Shown: one piece after another, positions 23,913-32,300 of the stretch
Layout: every line of letters begins with the position of its first letter
Numbering within the stretch: the first letter of the stretch is position 1
Source of the DNA: Polaromonas sp.
Lineage (GTDB): Bacteria; Pseudomonadota; Gammaproteobacteria; Burkholderiales; Burkholderiaceae_C
Direction of reading: 5' to 3'
Assembly (NCBI GenBank): GCA_030683705.1
Contig: JAUXPP010000061.1
Location: forward strand, 1 to 37,072
Length of the DNA stretch: 37,072 bases
Program-made: the position numbers and the translations under genes
Notes under the pieces: generated by a model
Databases searched by the model: none
The model's input: only the letters and a program-made list of their open reading frames with translations
Told to the model about the DNA's origin: nothing

Positions 23913-24881
23913 GGGGCAGATATGTCGGCACCGATTGATCCAGGGTGGTATTTTCAGATGCCGAGCTACAGCTACAAGGGCAAGGTTAAGCTTAATTCCA
24001 CAGCAAACGTCGACCTCACAGCCCCGCCTTTCAACGTGCCGATCCCCGGCGCGTCGGCAAGCACACCCGTGCAGACGGAGATTCGCGTCAGAATTTCCGC
24101 ACTCGCCCCACGCCTGACATTTATGAGTACCGAGCAATGGCTGGGGGCCACGGTAGGCGTAACCGCGCTCCTGCCGTTGATCGAGAAGAAGGCTGATGCG
24201 TCTGCCGCCGCCGGTCAGACAACTTTCAATGCCGCGGCCTCCCTGCTGCCCGCCGCCAATCAGACTGCAATCGCGAACGGAATCGGCACTGCGGTAGCGC
24301 AGCAAGCCAGCGCACTTTCCAGCGCCAGTTTCGGTGTTGGTGATCTAGAGCTTGGGCCTATCCTGCGTTGGAACCTCGATCCAGCGCAGGTTCTGTTTGG
24401 GCTGATCTTCGCCCTGCCGACCGGTGCGTATGACAAGAATCGATCAACCAATCCGAGTGCGGGCAATTTCTACACAGTCCGACCGATGGTGCAATACAGC
24501 CACATCGGCGAAAGCTGGGATCTCGGGGTGCGTGCTGCATACTCGATCAACACAAGAAATAGGGATACTCAGTATCGTTCCGGCGACCATCTGAATGTTG
24601 ATGTCTCGCTTATGATATCGCTGTCGGAGCAACTACGGGTGGGTGCCGCAGGATACGCCTTCCTTCAGACCACGCGGGACACCGTCAACGGCACACCGAC
24701 CGCCTTACAGGCATTGACTGTCGGCAAGAAAGGGCGGAGCTTCGCTATCGGCCCCTCTCTTGCCTGGATCAAAGGTACCGGTGATTGGCTCGTCGAAGGC
24801 CGGTTGCTCAAGGAGTTTTCGGTACAAAACCGGCCCGAGGGCACGGCGCTATGGATCAGCCTGACCGTGCCTCTTCGTTGA
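23793..24881 (+). CDS. Outer-membrane transporter of the SphA/phenol-degradation MetA type
   Basis: A 362-residue secreted protein with signal peptide ending near GNAAAT and a mature start ENFDLRYAPGFGGADMSAP. It is made of amphipathic beta strands with pieces such as LGPILRWNL, FALPTGAYDKNR and LGVRAAYSINTRNRDTQYRSGD, typical of the Phenol_MetA_deg transporter family found beside hydrocarbon and aromatic degradation genes. ATG 23793 follows CAAGGAG; a longer GTG start upstream is not needed. A low-complexity Ala/Gln-rich stretch at about 130-180 is probably an exposed loop. Its job is likely uptake of a hydrophobic substrate. The first 40 codons are duplicated at 16834. Confidence 0.75.
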   Translation: MGSGNKRFTRMGSMLTVVIGVAGNAAATENFDLRYAPGFGGADMSAPIDPGWYFQMPSYSYKGKVKLNSTANVDLTAPPFNVPIPGASASTPVQTEIRVRISALAPRLTFMSTEQWLGATVGVTALLPLIEKKADASAAAGQTTFNAAASLLPAANQTAIANGIGTAVAQQASALSSASFGVGDLELGPILRWNLDPAQVLFGLIFALPTGAYDKNRSTNPSAGNFYTVRPMVQYSHIGESWDLGVRAAYSINTRNRDTQYRSGDHLNVDVSLMISLSEQLRVGAAGYAFLQTTRDTVNGTPTALQALTVGKKGRSFAIGPSLAWIKGTGDWLVEGRLLKEFSVQNRPEGTALWISLTVPLR

Positions 24882-24965
24882 AAGCAGGATCCTCTTTTGG
24901 GGAGTGCGCAAACCCGTACTCGATTTTCATTCTGTGTCTGCGTTTTTAAAAAAATGGAGTTCCCT

Positions 24966-25598
24966 ATGCGTCAAATACTCGTCGCCATGTGGTTGCTGCT
25001 CGTCATGTCATCTGGAGCCATGGCGGGACCATTGGAAGTCGAAGGTGTATCGCTTAACGACACTGCAACGATCTCTGGGAAACAACTTGTACTCAACGGG
25101 GCCGGATTTCACAAGAGAGGCTATTTCAAGGCCTATGTCACCGGCTTGTACCTTCCCGAAAAACGGGCTTCGCTGGATGCGATCAACAAACTGAGCGGCC
25201 CGAAACGCATCCACCTCCATGTGCTCAGGGAAATTTCAGGCTCGACGATCTCCAGCTATTTCTTGAATGACTTCAAGTTGGTGGCGACCAACGCCGAGTT
25301 TGGAAAGCTGATCGACGAGGTCGGGGCGGTGGGTGCCATTTACAGTGCCCTGCCGCGGGTGTACAAGGGTGATGTGTTCTGGATCGATTGGGAGCCCGGC
25401 AAGGGGATGTCCGTTACCCGGAATGGCAATCTCATAGTACGAGGCTTGTTCACGCCCTATCTCACTACCCCGAATAGCGAGTTGATGTATCAGATCATGC
25501 TGCGCATCTATGCCGGCGCAGCCGTTCCCGAGGATTTGCAGCGCAATCTGCTTGGCCAGTCGACGAGCATGTCTTCCTCAGCCCAGGCCGAGCGCTGA
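24966..25598 (+). CDS. Chalcone-isomerase-like periplasmic protein
   Basis: A 210-residue protein with signal peptide MRQILVAMWLLLVMSSGAMA. ATG 24966 has GGAG six bases upstream. The mature part has the pattern LNGAGFHKRGYFKAYVTGLYLPEK and the later IYSALPRVYKGDVFWIDWEPGKG and GLFTPYL, typical of the bacterial chalcone-isomerase-like family. These proteins share the fatty-acid-binding fold of chalcone isomerase but their role in bacteria is unclear; lipid or fatty-acid binding is a common guess. It follows the transporter gene by 84 bp on the same strand and may be cotranscribed. Confidence 0.75.
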   Translation: MRQILVAMWLLLVMSSGAMAGPLEVEGVSLNDTATISGKQLVLNGAGFHKRGYFKAYVTGLYLPEKRASLDAINKLSGPKRIHLHVLREISGSTISSYFLNDFKLVATNAEFGKLIDEVGAVGAIYSALPRVYKGDVFWIDWEPGKGMSVTRNGNLIVRGLFTPYLTTPNSELMYQIMLRIYAGAAVPEDLQRNLLGQSTSMSSSAQAER

Positions 25599-25671
25599 GA
25601 AGCCGGGATCCGTGCGGTTTCCGGCTGCGGGTGGGCCGGAACAAGGCAGGGTGTCTTTTGAGGATATGGCG

Positions 25672-26050
25672 GACGAGCTTCCCCGCAAAGAGCGCCCGAG
25701 CGGTTTCTCACGCCCAGTTTCGCGTACAAGTTGTGCAGGTGCCACTTGACCGTACCCTCGGTCAACACAAGCCGCCCCGCCATTTCGCTGTTGGACAGGC
25801 TCTCGGTCAACACGCGAAGTATCTGTAGTTCGCGCTCCGTCGGCCGCTCTTGACCCGCAGGCGCTTCGCTTTGGTGTGCAGATGCGGCGCCCGCGGCAGG
25901 CAGCAGCGTGCGCGCGTGTGAAAGCGCCGGTGTGGGGCTCTGCGGCTTGTCGACCACGCGGCGCAAGAGGTTCTCCAATTCGGCGCCTTCGTCGAGGTAC
26001 AGGCGAACGTAGCCGTTCGATGCAGCGATGCGAAGGCTTTCCATCACACT
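25672..26050 (-). pseudogene. C-terminal remnant of an AlkS/MalT-type LuxR regulator
   Basis: Read on the minus strand this stretch encodes VMESLRIAASNGYVRLYLDEG through RPTERELQILRVLT, the full LuxR helix-turn-helix, and KLGVRNRSGAL. It matches the last 120 or so residues of the regulator encoded at 29159-31831 almost position by position. Homology stops sharply at about 26050, in the middle of a helix, and beyond KLGVRNRSGAL a three-base insertion and drift replace the proper stop, so the reading frame runs on into unrelated sequence. The roughly 730 N-terminal residues, including the ATP-binding part, are missing. It is a broken duplicate, though a free DNA-binding domain cannot be wholly excluded. 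It lies directly upstream of the hydroxylase gene. Confidence 0.85.
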
Positions 26051-26161
26051 GCGGAGGGCCGGGGTATTGAAACGGTTCTGACGGCTGGCCACCCGGCGGG
26101 TCTCGACAACTACCGGTACAGTGAATTGGCCCATCCTGCCTCCGAACCTGTCTTTCGATAG

Positions 26162-26190
26162 GTGAATTTTCTCCAGGTTAATCCTATGAT
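26162..26190 (+). promoter_or_regulatory. Possible promoter of the XylM-type hydroxylase operon
   Basis: GTGAAT (26162-26167), 17 bases, then TATGAT (26185-26190). The -10 hexamer is good and the -35 weak, as in activator-dependent promoters. It lies about 90 bp before the hydroxylase start; the stretch 26051-26279 holds no gene. Confidence 0.3.
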
Positions 26191-26279
26191 GACTTGTACC
26201 CTTCGCCCAAATCGGTGGTTATGAATGACCGCCGAAAGTCGGTATGGTGCTTTGCGCTACTTATTAAAGGAGACGAGTT

Positions 26280-27455
26280 ATGTCGAAATATTTAAAAGGT
26301 TGGTTCATGCCAGCGCTTTTTGTTCTAACCACCTTGATCTTGATGAAGGGGGGGTGGTGGCTATGCGCGCCTATCATTGGTTTACTAATACTTTTTATCG
26401 TGGGTGATGCGATCCTTCCGCATGATCGCTCTGAACCGTCGCTGAAGCATCCTTTCTTGTTGAATCTGCCTATTTATGTGCAGTTGCCGCTCCTTGTGGT
26501 TATGAATTTTGTTCTCGTGTGGATGTTCGGCAGCGGTGATCTCGGCGGAGTTGGCGCCAGGGTTCTGGAATATACCGGGATTGATATGTTCGCTGCGCGG
26601 GAGGCAACCAACCATTGGGGGATGTGGGCTGGCGGCATAGCATCGGTTGCTTTGATAAATGCTACTGGGGGTACCGTTGCGGGGCACGAACTCACGCATC
26701 GGACTGCGAGTCCTTTCGATCTGTTTATGGGGCGTTGGATGCTGGCTTTTACTGCGGATACCTCCTTTGCCATCGAGCACGTGTATGGCCACCATGCGCG
26801 TGTTTCCACCCTGGCCGATCCCGCCACTGCTCGGCGCGGTGACAGCTTCTATAAATTCACACTCCGCTCCACAGTTATGAGCTATGTACACGCTTATCAG
26901 TTGGAGAGGGCGCGCCTGGCGAAGACCGGCAAGTCCATCTGGAACCCCTTCAGCAGCCCCTTCATGCGTGGCAATCTTCAAAATATTTCGCTGTTTGTCG
27001 CGGCGTATGCCATTGCCGGCTGGTCAGGCGTCTGGTTCTGGGCAATTGTTGCAATGGTGGGCAAGCAGTACCTGGAGCTTACCAACTATTTCGAGCACTA
27101 TGGCCTCGTTCGGGTTCCGGGTCAGCCGGTGCAGCCTCGTCACTCGTGGAACTCCAATCATTGGATGAGCACCAACGTACTCTACAGCCTGGCTCGCCAC
27201 TCACATCATCACGCCGAGGCCGAGGCGCCCTACTGGACGCTGCGTGCTTATCCGAACGCACCTACGCTTCCCGTCGGTTATCTGACCATGATCGTGATCG
27301 CTTTGGTCCCCCCTCTTTTCAAGCAGATGATGGTGCCTGCGCTCAATGAGTGGGATGAAAAGCAAGCTACGCCGGAAGAACGCAAACTTGCGCTGGAAGC
27401 AAGCAAAAAGAGCGGTATGCGTGGCCTGAAAATTCTTGGGGCAGCAGTTGCCTGA
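26280..27455 (+). CDS. XylM/AlkB-family membrane diiron hydroxylase
   Basis: A 391-residue integral membrane monooxygenase. The histidine boxes are complete: HELTH (136-140), EHVYGHH (166-172) and LARHSHHHA (304-312), plus NYFEHYGL (269-276), a string diagnostic for AlkB-type enzymes. The N-terminus and especially the C-terminus (WDEKQATPEERKLALEASKK) resemble XylM of xylene monooxygenase from memory, and the partner gene encodes a XylA-type reductase rather than rubredoxin. It hydroxylates a terminal methyl group of an alkane or alkylbenzene; which one is open. ATG 26280 has AAAGGAG seven bases upstream. GC content and third-position use look lower than in the neighbouring operons, a sign of separate origin. 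Confidence 0.88.
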   Translation: MSKYLKGWFMPALFVLTTLILMKGGWWLCAPIIGLLILFIVGDAILPHDRSEPSLKHPFLLNLPIYVQLPLLVVMNFVLVWMFGSGDLGGVGARVLEYTGIDMFAAREATNHWGMWAGGIASVALINATGGTVAGHELTHRTASPFDLFMGRWMLAFTADTSFAIEHVYGHHARVSTLADPATARRGDSFYKFTLRSTVMSYVHAYQLERARLAKTGKSIWNPFSSPFMRGNLQNISLFVAAYAIAGWSGVWFWAIVAMVGKQYLELTNYFEHYGLVRVPGQPVQPRHSWNSNHWMSTNVLYSLARHSHHHAEAEAPYWTLRAYPNAPTLPVGYLTMIVIALVPPLFKQMMVPALNEWDEKQATPEERKLALEASKKSGMRGLKILGAAVA

Positions 27456-27556
27456 AAGATTTACCAGTTTTGTATCCGGTTGGATTGGGCGGGGTGCAGG
27501 CGCACCCCACCGCGCCAATTTTTGCATCCGTATATTTCAAGAGAAAATTTCCATTA

Positions 27557-28648
27557 ATGTTCAATCGCCTGTTTCGTCGCACCCCATCAGAATACAACTT
27601 CCGGATTACCCCCGCAGACATTGAAATTCGGGTTTCCTCGAAAGAGACCTTGTTGCAGGCTGCCCTTCATCAGGGAGTGCCGTTTCCTTATAACTGTCGG
27701 GCTGGCGGTTGCGGTGAGTGCAAATGTCGCCTCGTAGAAGGCAAAGTCAAGGAATTGACCGACAAAAGCTACTTGCTGTCGGCAGAAGAACTCAAGGAAA
27801 ACTACATCCTCGCCTGCCAAAGCATTCCTAAGTCTGACGTGGTCGTGGAAGTTACCCTGGAAAAGGGGCGGCCTGAACACCCCATTGTTGAAACGTCAGG
27901 CACTATCACCAAACTCAAGCCACTCACTCACGATATCTTGCATGTGGCGATGGGGCTCGACCAGCCGATGACTTACACGGCCGGACAATATGCGGAAATC
28001 ATCCTTCCCGCCGAGCTCAAGCCAGGCGCTGGAGAAAGCCGCAGTTATTCCTTCGCCTGCGCCTCCAGCCAGGACGGCCGAGCGGATCAGCTTGACTTTT
28101 TTATTCGAAAAGTCCCCGGCGGCGCCTTTACCGAGTGGCTATTCAGCCAGACGAAAGTCGGCACGAAATTGCACGTTCGTGGGCCCTACGGCAATTTCTA
28201 CCTGCGTCCTGGAACACAGCCGATTGTCTGTATTGCCGGGGGCAGTGGACTTGCCCCTATGAAGGCAATCCTGGAGCAAGCGCACCAGGACAAGAAATCT
28301 ACCCGCGACGTGGTGTTTTTTTTCGGGGCGCGTACCCAGGCCGACCTCTATTGCCTGGATGAAATCGAACAGATTCGACGCAACTGGACTGGGCGCTTCG
28401 AGTTCGTGCCGATTTTGTCCGCCGAGCCGGAGAACAGCACCTGGCAAGGCCGGCGAGGATTGATCACAGATCACTTGCAACCTGTGGTTGGAGAACGGAT
28501 CGCGCAACATCAGGCATACCTTTGTGGCCCGCCCCCGATGATTGATTCGTGTCTCGTGGAATTTTCCCGTTGCGGCATGGATTCTTCACAGATTCACTTC
28601 GATAAATTTCTGGATCGCAGCCATCTGGTGCAGCGTCAAACTGTATAG
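27557..28648 (+). CDS. XylA-type ferredoxin-NAD(P)H reductase, electron donor of the hydroxylase
   Basis: A 363-residue electron transfer protein. An N-terminal plant-type [2Fe-2S] domain has C47, C52 and C55 (CRAGGCGEC) and C87 (LACQS). It is followed by an FAD domain with RSYSFA and an NAD-binding part with IAGGSGLAPMKAIL and YLCGPPPMID. This is the XylA layout, which moves electrons from NADH to the diiron hydroxylase without a rubredoxin. ATG 27557 gives the correct start of the ferredoxin domain; its ribosome site is weak and an upstream in-frame start (27470) is possible. It follows the hydroxylase by 101 bp and shares its lower-GC look. Confidence 0.92.
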   Translation: MFNRLFRRTPSEYNFRITPADIEIRVSSKETLLQAALHQGVPFPYNCRAGGCGECKCRLVEGKVKELTDKSYLLSAEELKENYILACQSIPKSDVVVEVTLEKGRPEHPIVETSGTITKLKPLTHDILHVAMGLDQPMTYTAGQYAEIILPAELKPGAGESRSYSFACASSQDGRADQLDFFIRKVPGGAFTEWLFSQTKVGTKLHVRGPYGNFYLRPGTQPIVCIAGGSGLAPMKAILEQAHQDKKSTRDVVFFFGARTQADLYCLDEIEQIRRNWTGRFEFVPILSAEPENSTWQGRRGLITDHLQPVVGERIAQHQAYLCGPPPMIDSCLVEFSRCGMDSSQIHFDKFLDRSHLVQRQTV

Positions 28649-28668
28649 AATCCTGCCGATAAAAGATT

Positions 28669-29081
28669 CAGTCCATGCGCTCGCTGCACCATTTCGTGGC
28701 CAAGTCCGAGTGGTCGGACACCGCGGTCATGGCACGCGTGCGCGATTGGGTCCTGCCGACTCTGGGCCTGGAGAGCGGGCGCTACTGGATCATCGATGAC
28801 ACCGGCTTTCCGAAGAAGGAGAAGCATTCGGTCGGCGTCGCCTGGCAGTATTGCGGTCCGCAGGGCAAGCAGGACAACTGCCAGGTGGCGATCAGCCTGC
28901 CCGCTGGCCAGCTCACAGGGCAGCATTCCCATCGCCTACCGGCTACCAACTCTACCTTCCCAAGGATTGGGCCTACCCGCAGATTACGTTCCTCGCGGCA
29001 GCCGGACGGACGCAGCGGCATGTACCGGTCGCGATTTCAACGCTGCGGCCTCATCGCGCAAGTGATCGCCCGCACCCTTGA
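28669..29081 (+). mobile_element. Degenerate IS701-family transposase remnant
   Basis: The first part reads SLHHFVAKSEWSDTAVMARVRDWVLP, then YWIIDDTGFPKKEKHSVGVAWQYCGPQGKQDNCQVAISL, all characteristic of IS701/IS4-like DDE transposases, including the aspartates of IIDDTGFPKKGKHS-type motifs. After about 28905 the homology jumps frame at least twice (SSQGSIPIAYRL, then YLPKDWAYPQITF), and both ends of the gene are missing. No terminal inverted repeats are seen. It is a dead fragment just after the XylMA-like pair, and its presence is consistent with past mobilisation of that module. The stretch 29082-29158 holds nothing recognisable. Confidence 0.8.
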
Positions 29082-29158
29082 GCGATGTTCCCCTGCTGCT
29101 GTGGGGGTAGATGTGCATTGTGATGCAGGAAGACCATAGACCATTCAGGCGCGCCCAA

Positions 29159-31831
29159 TCAAACTAGCCAGGCCCGAGTGCGAGCTTCGCGCAAAGCACC
29201 CGTGCGATTTTTCACGCCCAGCTTCGCGTAGATGTTGTGAAGATGCCATTTCACCGTACCCTCGGTCAACACAAGCCGACCCGCCACTTCGCCATTGGAC
29301 AGGCCATCTGTCAACAGGCGAAGGATCTGCAGTTCGCGCTCGGTTGGCCGCTCCTGGTCCGCGGGCGCCGCATCCTGGCGTGCGGACGCAGCGCCCGCGG
29401 CAAGCAGCAGCGTGCGCGCGTATAAAAACGCCGGCGTGGGACTCTGCGGCTTGTCAACCACGCGGCGCAAAAGGCCCTCCAACTCGGGGCCTTCGTCAAG
29501 GTACAGGCGCACGTAGCCGTTCGATGCCGCGATGCGAAGGCTTTCCATTACCGCGTCGTGCCCACCTTCGGTATCTCCTGTTCGCGCCAACGCCAATGAG
29601 CGCAGCATCAGCAACTCGGTCAGCTTGTGCTGCTGATGGCTGCGCCGCGCCCTGGCGATGCCGGAATCGACCCATTGCAGAGCGAGGTCGGGCCGCCCCT
29701 GCGCGAGATCAAGGCGCGTGCAAAGACGCTCGGCTTTGTCTCTGTGCAGATTGGTCTGCGGTCCTTGCGGCAGCAACCCATTATCGTTGGCCATTTGTCG
29801 CGCCGCCTCAACATCGCCGGCGCGCAACAGCAGCAACGCACGTTCGGCCACCATCGTGAGCTGCAGGCGCACGAAGCCGCGCGCCAGTCCCACGCGCTCG
29901 CCCTCCGCCGCCGCATCGAGCGCACCGGAGATGTCGCCCCGCGCCGCCTGCAGACGTAACGCCGCCACGTAACCCGCGATCATCGCATCGACGATGCCCT
30001 GGTGCGGCAGCAGTGGCAACGCCGCCTCCACTTCCACCATCGCGTCGGAACACTGGTTGCGTTCGTACAGTAACATCGCACGGATTGCCCGCAGCATGGC
30101 CACCAAGCCGGCGGCGCCAGGCGAAAAAGCTGGCGCTTCGGACAGCGCCGAGGCGCTGTCCGCCAGGGCATCACGATACCGCCCCGCCTTGAGCAGCGAG
30201 GCGGCCGAGATCACCCGCACCCACATGTGGCCGTAAGGTGAAGGCGCCTCCTCGAACTTCACTTGCGCCTCGCGCAAGGACTGGGCGGCCTCGGCGAAGC
30301 GTCCATTGCATTTGTATGCATAGGCCAGCACCGTTTGCGCGGCGCCATAGTGGAATGGGTCTGGATCGGTCGGCCCGGCCAGCCACTGGCGCACAAATAT
30401 CTCGGCATCGGCCGCGTCATCACGCAGGCCGGCGATCACGCCGCGCTGAAGGACGGTCGTATGCAGGATCAAGCGGACGCCGGCTGATTTCCCCTTGCCA
30501 CAAGCCTGCTCGATACGCGCCAGCCACGCTGCCGCATCGACATAGCGGCGCAAAAACACAAGTGCCCACACCGCCTGCAGCATCAGTTCACCGTCCGGCT
30601 CGACGCTGCGCGACTCCAGTTGCGCGAGCAGGTCCAGAAAGGTCTCGTGCCGGCCCTCACCTTGCACCAGCTGACGCGCGTAACCGGCCAGATAGGACGA
30701 CGCGAGCCTGGCATCGTCACCCTCCAGGGCCATGCGGATCGCACGGTAAACCTCGCCCCGTGCATGCCACCATTGCGCACAACGCGCCCGCAGGATGCGC
30801 GCCAACACAGGCCCCATGTTGGCCAATCGCGTCAGCGCGCGCTCGGCCACCAGCGCATGCAAGGCGTAGAACGGATCGCCAGCGACGACGCGTCCCCGAC
30901 GCTGCACGATGCCCAGCCGCTCGCCCTCGGCGATCGCCTCCGCACCTTCGGGCGCATCGAGGGCGGTCAGCAGCGACAGCGTGAAGTCGCCAACGGCGGC
31001 CATCACGAACAGCGCCTGCTGGCGGGCTGGCGCGAGTCCCTTGAAGAAGCTCTCGTAAACAAAACTGTCCATCAGCAAGTTGCTGCTGCCCCCAGCGGCC
31101 TCCTGTACGCCCTCGCCGCTGGCGAGGGCAAGCTGTACCAATGCCGGCCAACCCTCGGTGATCCCGACGATATGATCAACCTCTTCGTCACCGGCCGACA
31201 GCCGGCGCCGCCGCACCAGTTCCCGCACATCCTGCGCGTCGAGCTTCAGCTCGCGCTGTGTCACCCAGCGTACCAGCCCGCGCGCGGTCAGCACGGCCAG
31301 ATCGAAATCCATCCCTTCGCGGCCGCAAACCACGAACCTCACGTAGTCGGGTGCCGCCACCAACAGACGGCTCAGGGTGTGAGCGCTCTCGCTGCCACGC
31401 AACACATGCACATCGTCGAAGAACAGCACCATGGGACGACGACGTTGGCCAAGGGCCTGCAACAACGCCAGCAAGCCGCTCTCGACCGCCGCCGTCGCGT
31501 CGATGGCACCCATCGCGACAGGCTCCGACGGACCTCCGACTGCATTCAACAAAGAGCGCACAAAGAACACCTGGTCGCGCCAGGAAGCGTCGAGCCCCAC
31601 CCACACGGGGTCGGCGTCTTTGCAAGCGCGAAACCATCCTCCCATCAATGTCGTCTTGCCATAGCCGGCCGGCGCAACGATGGCCACGATCCGATCACGC
31701 ATGGACAAGGGCGCAATCGCCCGCCGCGCAACCGTGGCCGTCGTCAGGTCAGGGGGAGCCCCCTCGACTACCGCCTGGGAGGACGACACAGCGAAATGGG
31801 GCCAGCGAAATGTCGCTTTGGGTTGAGTCAT
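29159..31831 (-). CDS. AlkS/MalT-type ATP-dependent LuxR-family regulator
   Basis: A large LAL-type regulator of about 890 residues. A Walker A loop APAGYGKTT lies near residue 60 and VLFFDDVHVLRG is the Walker B. A long middle part of helical, TPR-like repeats (about 350-800) follows, then a C-terminal LuxR helix-turn-helix beginning RPTERELQIL and containing LSNGEVAGRLVLTEGTVKWHLHNIYAKLGV. AlkS, which activates alk genes in response to alkanes, has this size and layout, so it is a candidate regulator of the alkane genes here; other effectors are possible. ATG 31831 or GTG 31843 may be the start, neither with a good ribosome site. It follows the DUF35 gene by 37 bp on the same strand and is probably cotranscribed with it. 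Its C-terminal part is duplicated at 25672-26050. Confidence 0.87.
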   Translation of the reverse strand: MTQPKATFRWPHFAVSSSQAVVEGAPPDLTTATVARRAIAPLSMRDRIVAIVAPAGYGKTTLMGGWFRACKDADPVWVGLDASWRDQVFFVRSLLNAVGGPSEPVAMGAIDATAAVESGLLALLQALGQRRRPMVLFFDDVHVLRGSESAHTLSRLLVAAPDYVRFVVCGREGMDFDLAVLTARGLVRWVTQRELKLDAQDVRELVRRRRLSAGDEEVDHIVGITEGWPALVQLALASGEGVQEAAGGSSNLLMDSFVYESFFKGLAPARQQALFVMAAVGDFTLSLLTALDAPEGAEAIAEGERLGIVQRRGRVVAGDPFYALHALVAERALTRLANMGPVLARILRARCAQWWHARGEVYRAIRMALEGDDARLASSYLAGYARQLVQGEGRHETFLDLLAQLESRSVEPDGELMLQAVWALVFLRRYVDAAAWLARIEQACGKGKSAGVRLILHTTVLQRGVIAGLRDDAADAEIFVRQWLAGPTDPDPFHYGAAQTVLAYAYKCNGRFAEAAQSLREAQVKFEEAPSPYGHMWVRVISAASLLKAGRYRDALADSASALSEAPAFSPGAAGLVAMLRAIRAMLLYERNQCSDAMVEVEAALPLLPHQGIVDAMIAGYVAALRLQAARGDISGALDAAAEGERVGLARGFVRLQLTMVAERALLLLRAGDVEAARQMANDNGLLPQGPQTNLHRDKAERLCTRLDLAQGRPDLALQWVDSGIARARRSHQQHKLTELLMLRSLALARTGDTEGGHDAVMESLRIAASNGYVRLYLDEGPELEGLLRRVVDKPQSPTPAFLYARTLLLAAGAASARQDAAPADQERPTERELQILRLLTDGLSNGEVAGRLVLTEGTVKWHLHNIYAKLGVKNRTGALREARTRAWLV

Positions 31832-31868
31832 GCCTTCAGACACTCAGAAGGCGCTCGAAGACGCTGTT

Positions 31869-32300
31869 TCACGCTTGAAGTCCGGCCACCCGGAATCGCG
31901 GCAGCGACACACCGCCACCGACGGGCTCGCAAACCAGCTCGACCGCCATGTCGAAGGTGACCGCCGAAGGGTCTGGACCGACGAAGGCGCTGATCATCCG
32001 CGGGCCTTCTTCGAGTTCGACCAGCAGCACGGCATAGGGCGTGTCCTGTTTGAAGGCCGGGCCGGGCGCCCGGTGGACCACGCTGAACGAATGCACCTTG
32101 GCGCGACCGCTGGCGGCGCGGTGCTCAAGGCGCTCGCTGCCGCACTCACGGCAGATCGCCTGCTGGTAGAGCTGCACGTGGCCGCACGCAAGACAGTGCT
32201 GCAGCAGCAGCTTGCCCTCCTGAATGCCGCGCCAATAAACTCCCGAATCCGCATCCGGCGTCGGCTGCGGCTTGATGTGGGCGTCCTTCGGGTTGATCAC
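31869..32300 (-). CDS. DUF35 OB-fold protein with zinc ribbon, partner of a thiolase-fold protein
   Basis: A 143-residue protein with a rubredoxin-like zinc ribbon near its start (CLACG and CRECG, about 13 residues apart) and an OB-fold DUF35 domain containing VHSFSVVHRAP and PYAVLLVELEEGPR. Such proteins bind acyl-CoA and form complexes with thiolase-like enzymes. GTG 32300 overlaps the thiolase stop as GTGA, so the two are translationally coupled, as expected for a complex. Confidence 0.9.
   Translation of the reverse strand: MINPKDAHIKPQPTPDADSGVYWRGIQEGKLLLQHCLACGHVQLYQQAICRECGSERLEHRAASGRAKVHSFSVVHRAPGPAFKQDTPYAVLLVELEEGPRMISAFVGPDPSAVTFDMAVELVCEPVGGGVSLPRFRVAGLQA

Noticed and set aside
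25508..26134. A 208-codon open frame containing a LuxR domain as a complete small regulator
   Set aside because: Its N-terminal 28 residues and C-terminal 50 residues are unrelated to regulators, and the middle is an abruptly cut duplicate of the gene at 29159. It is better called a remnant.
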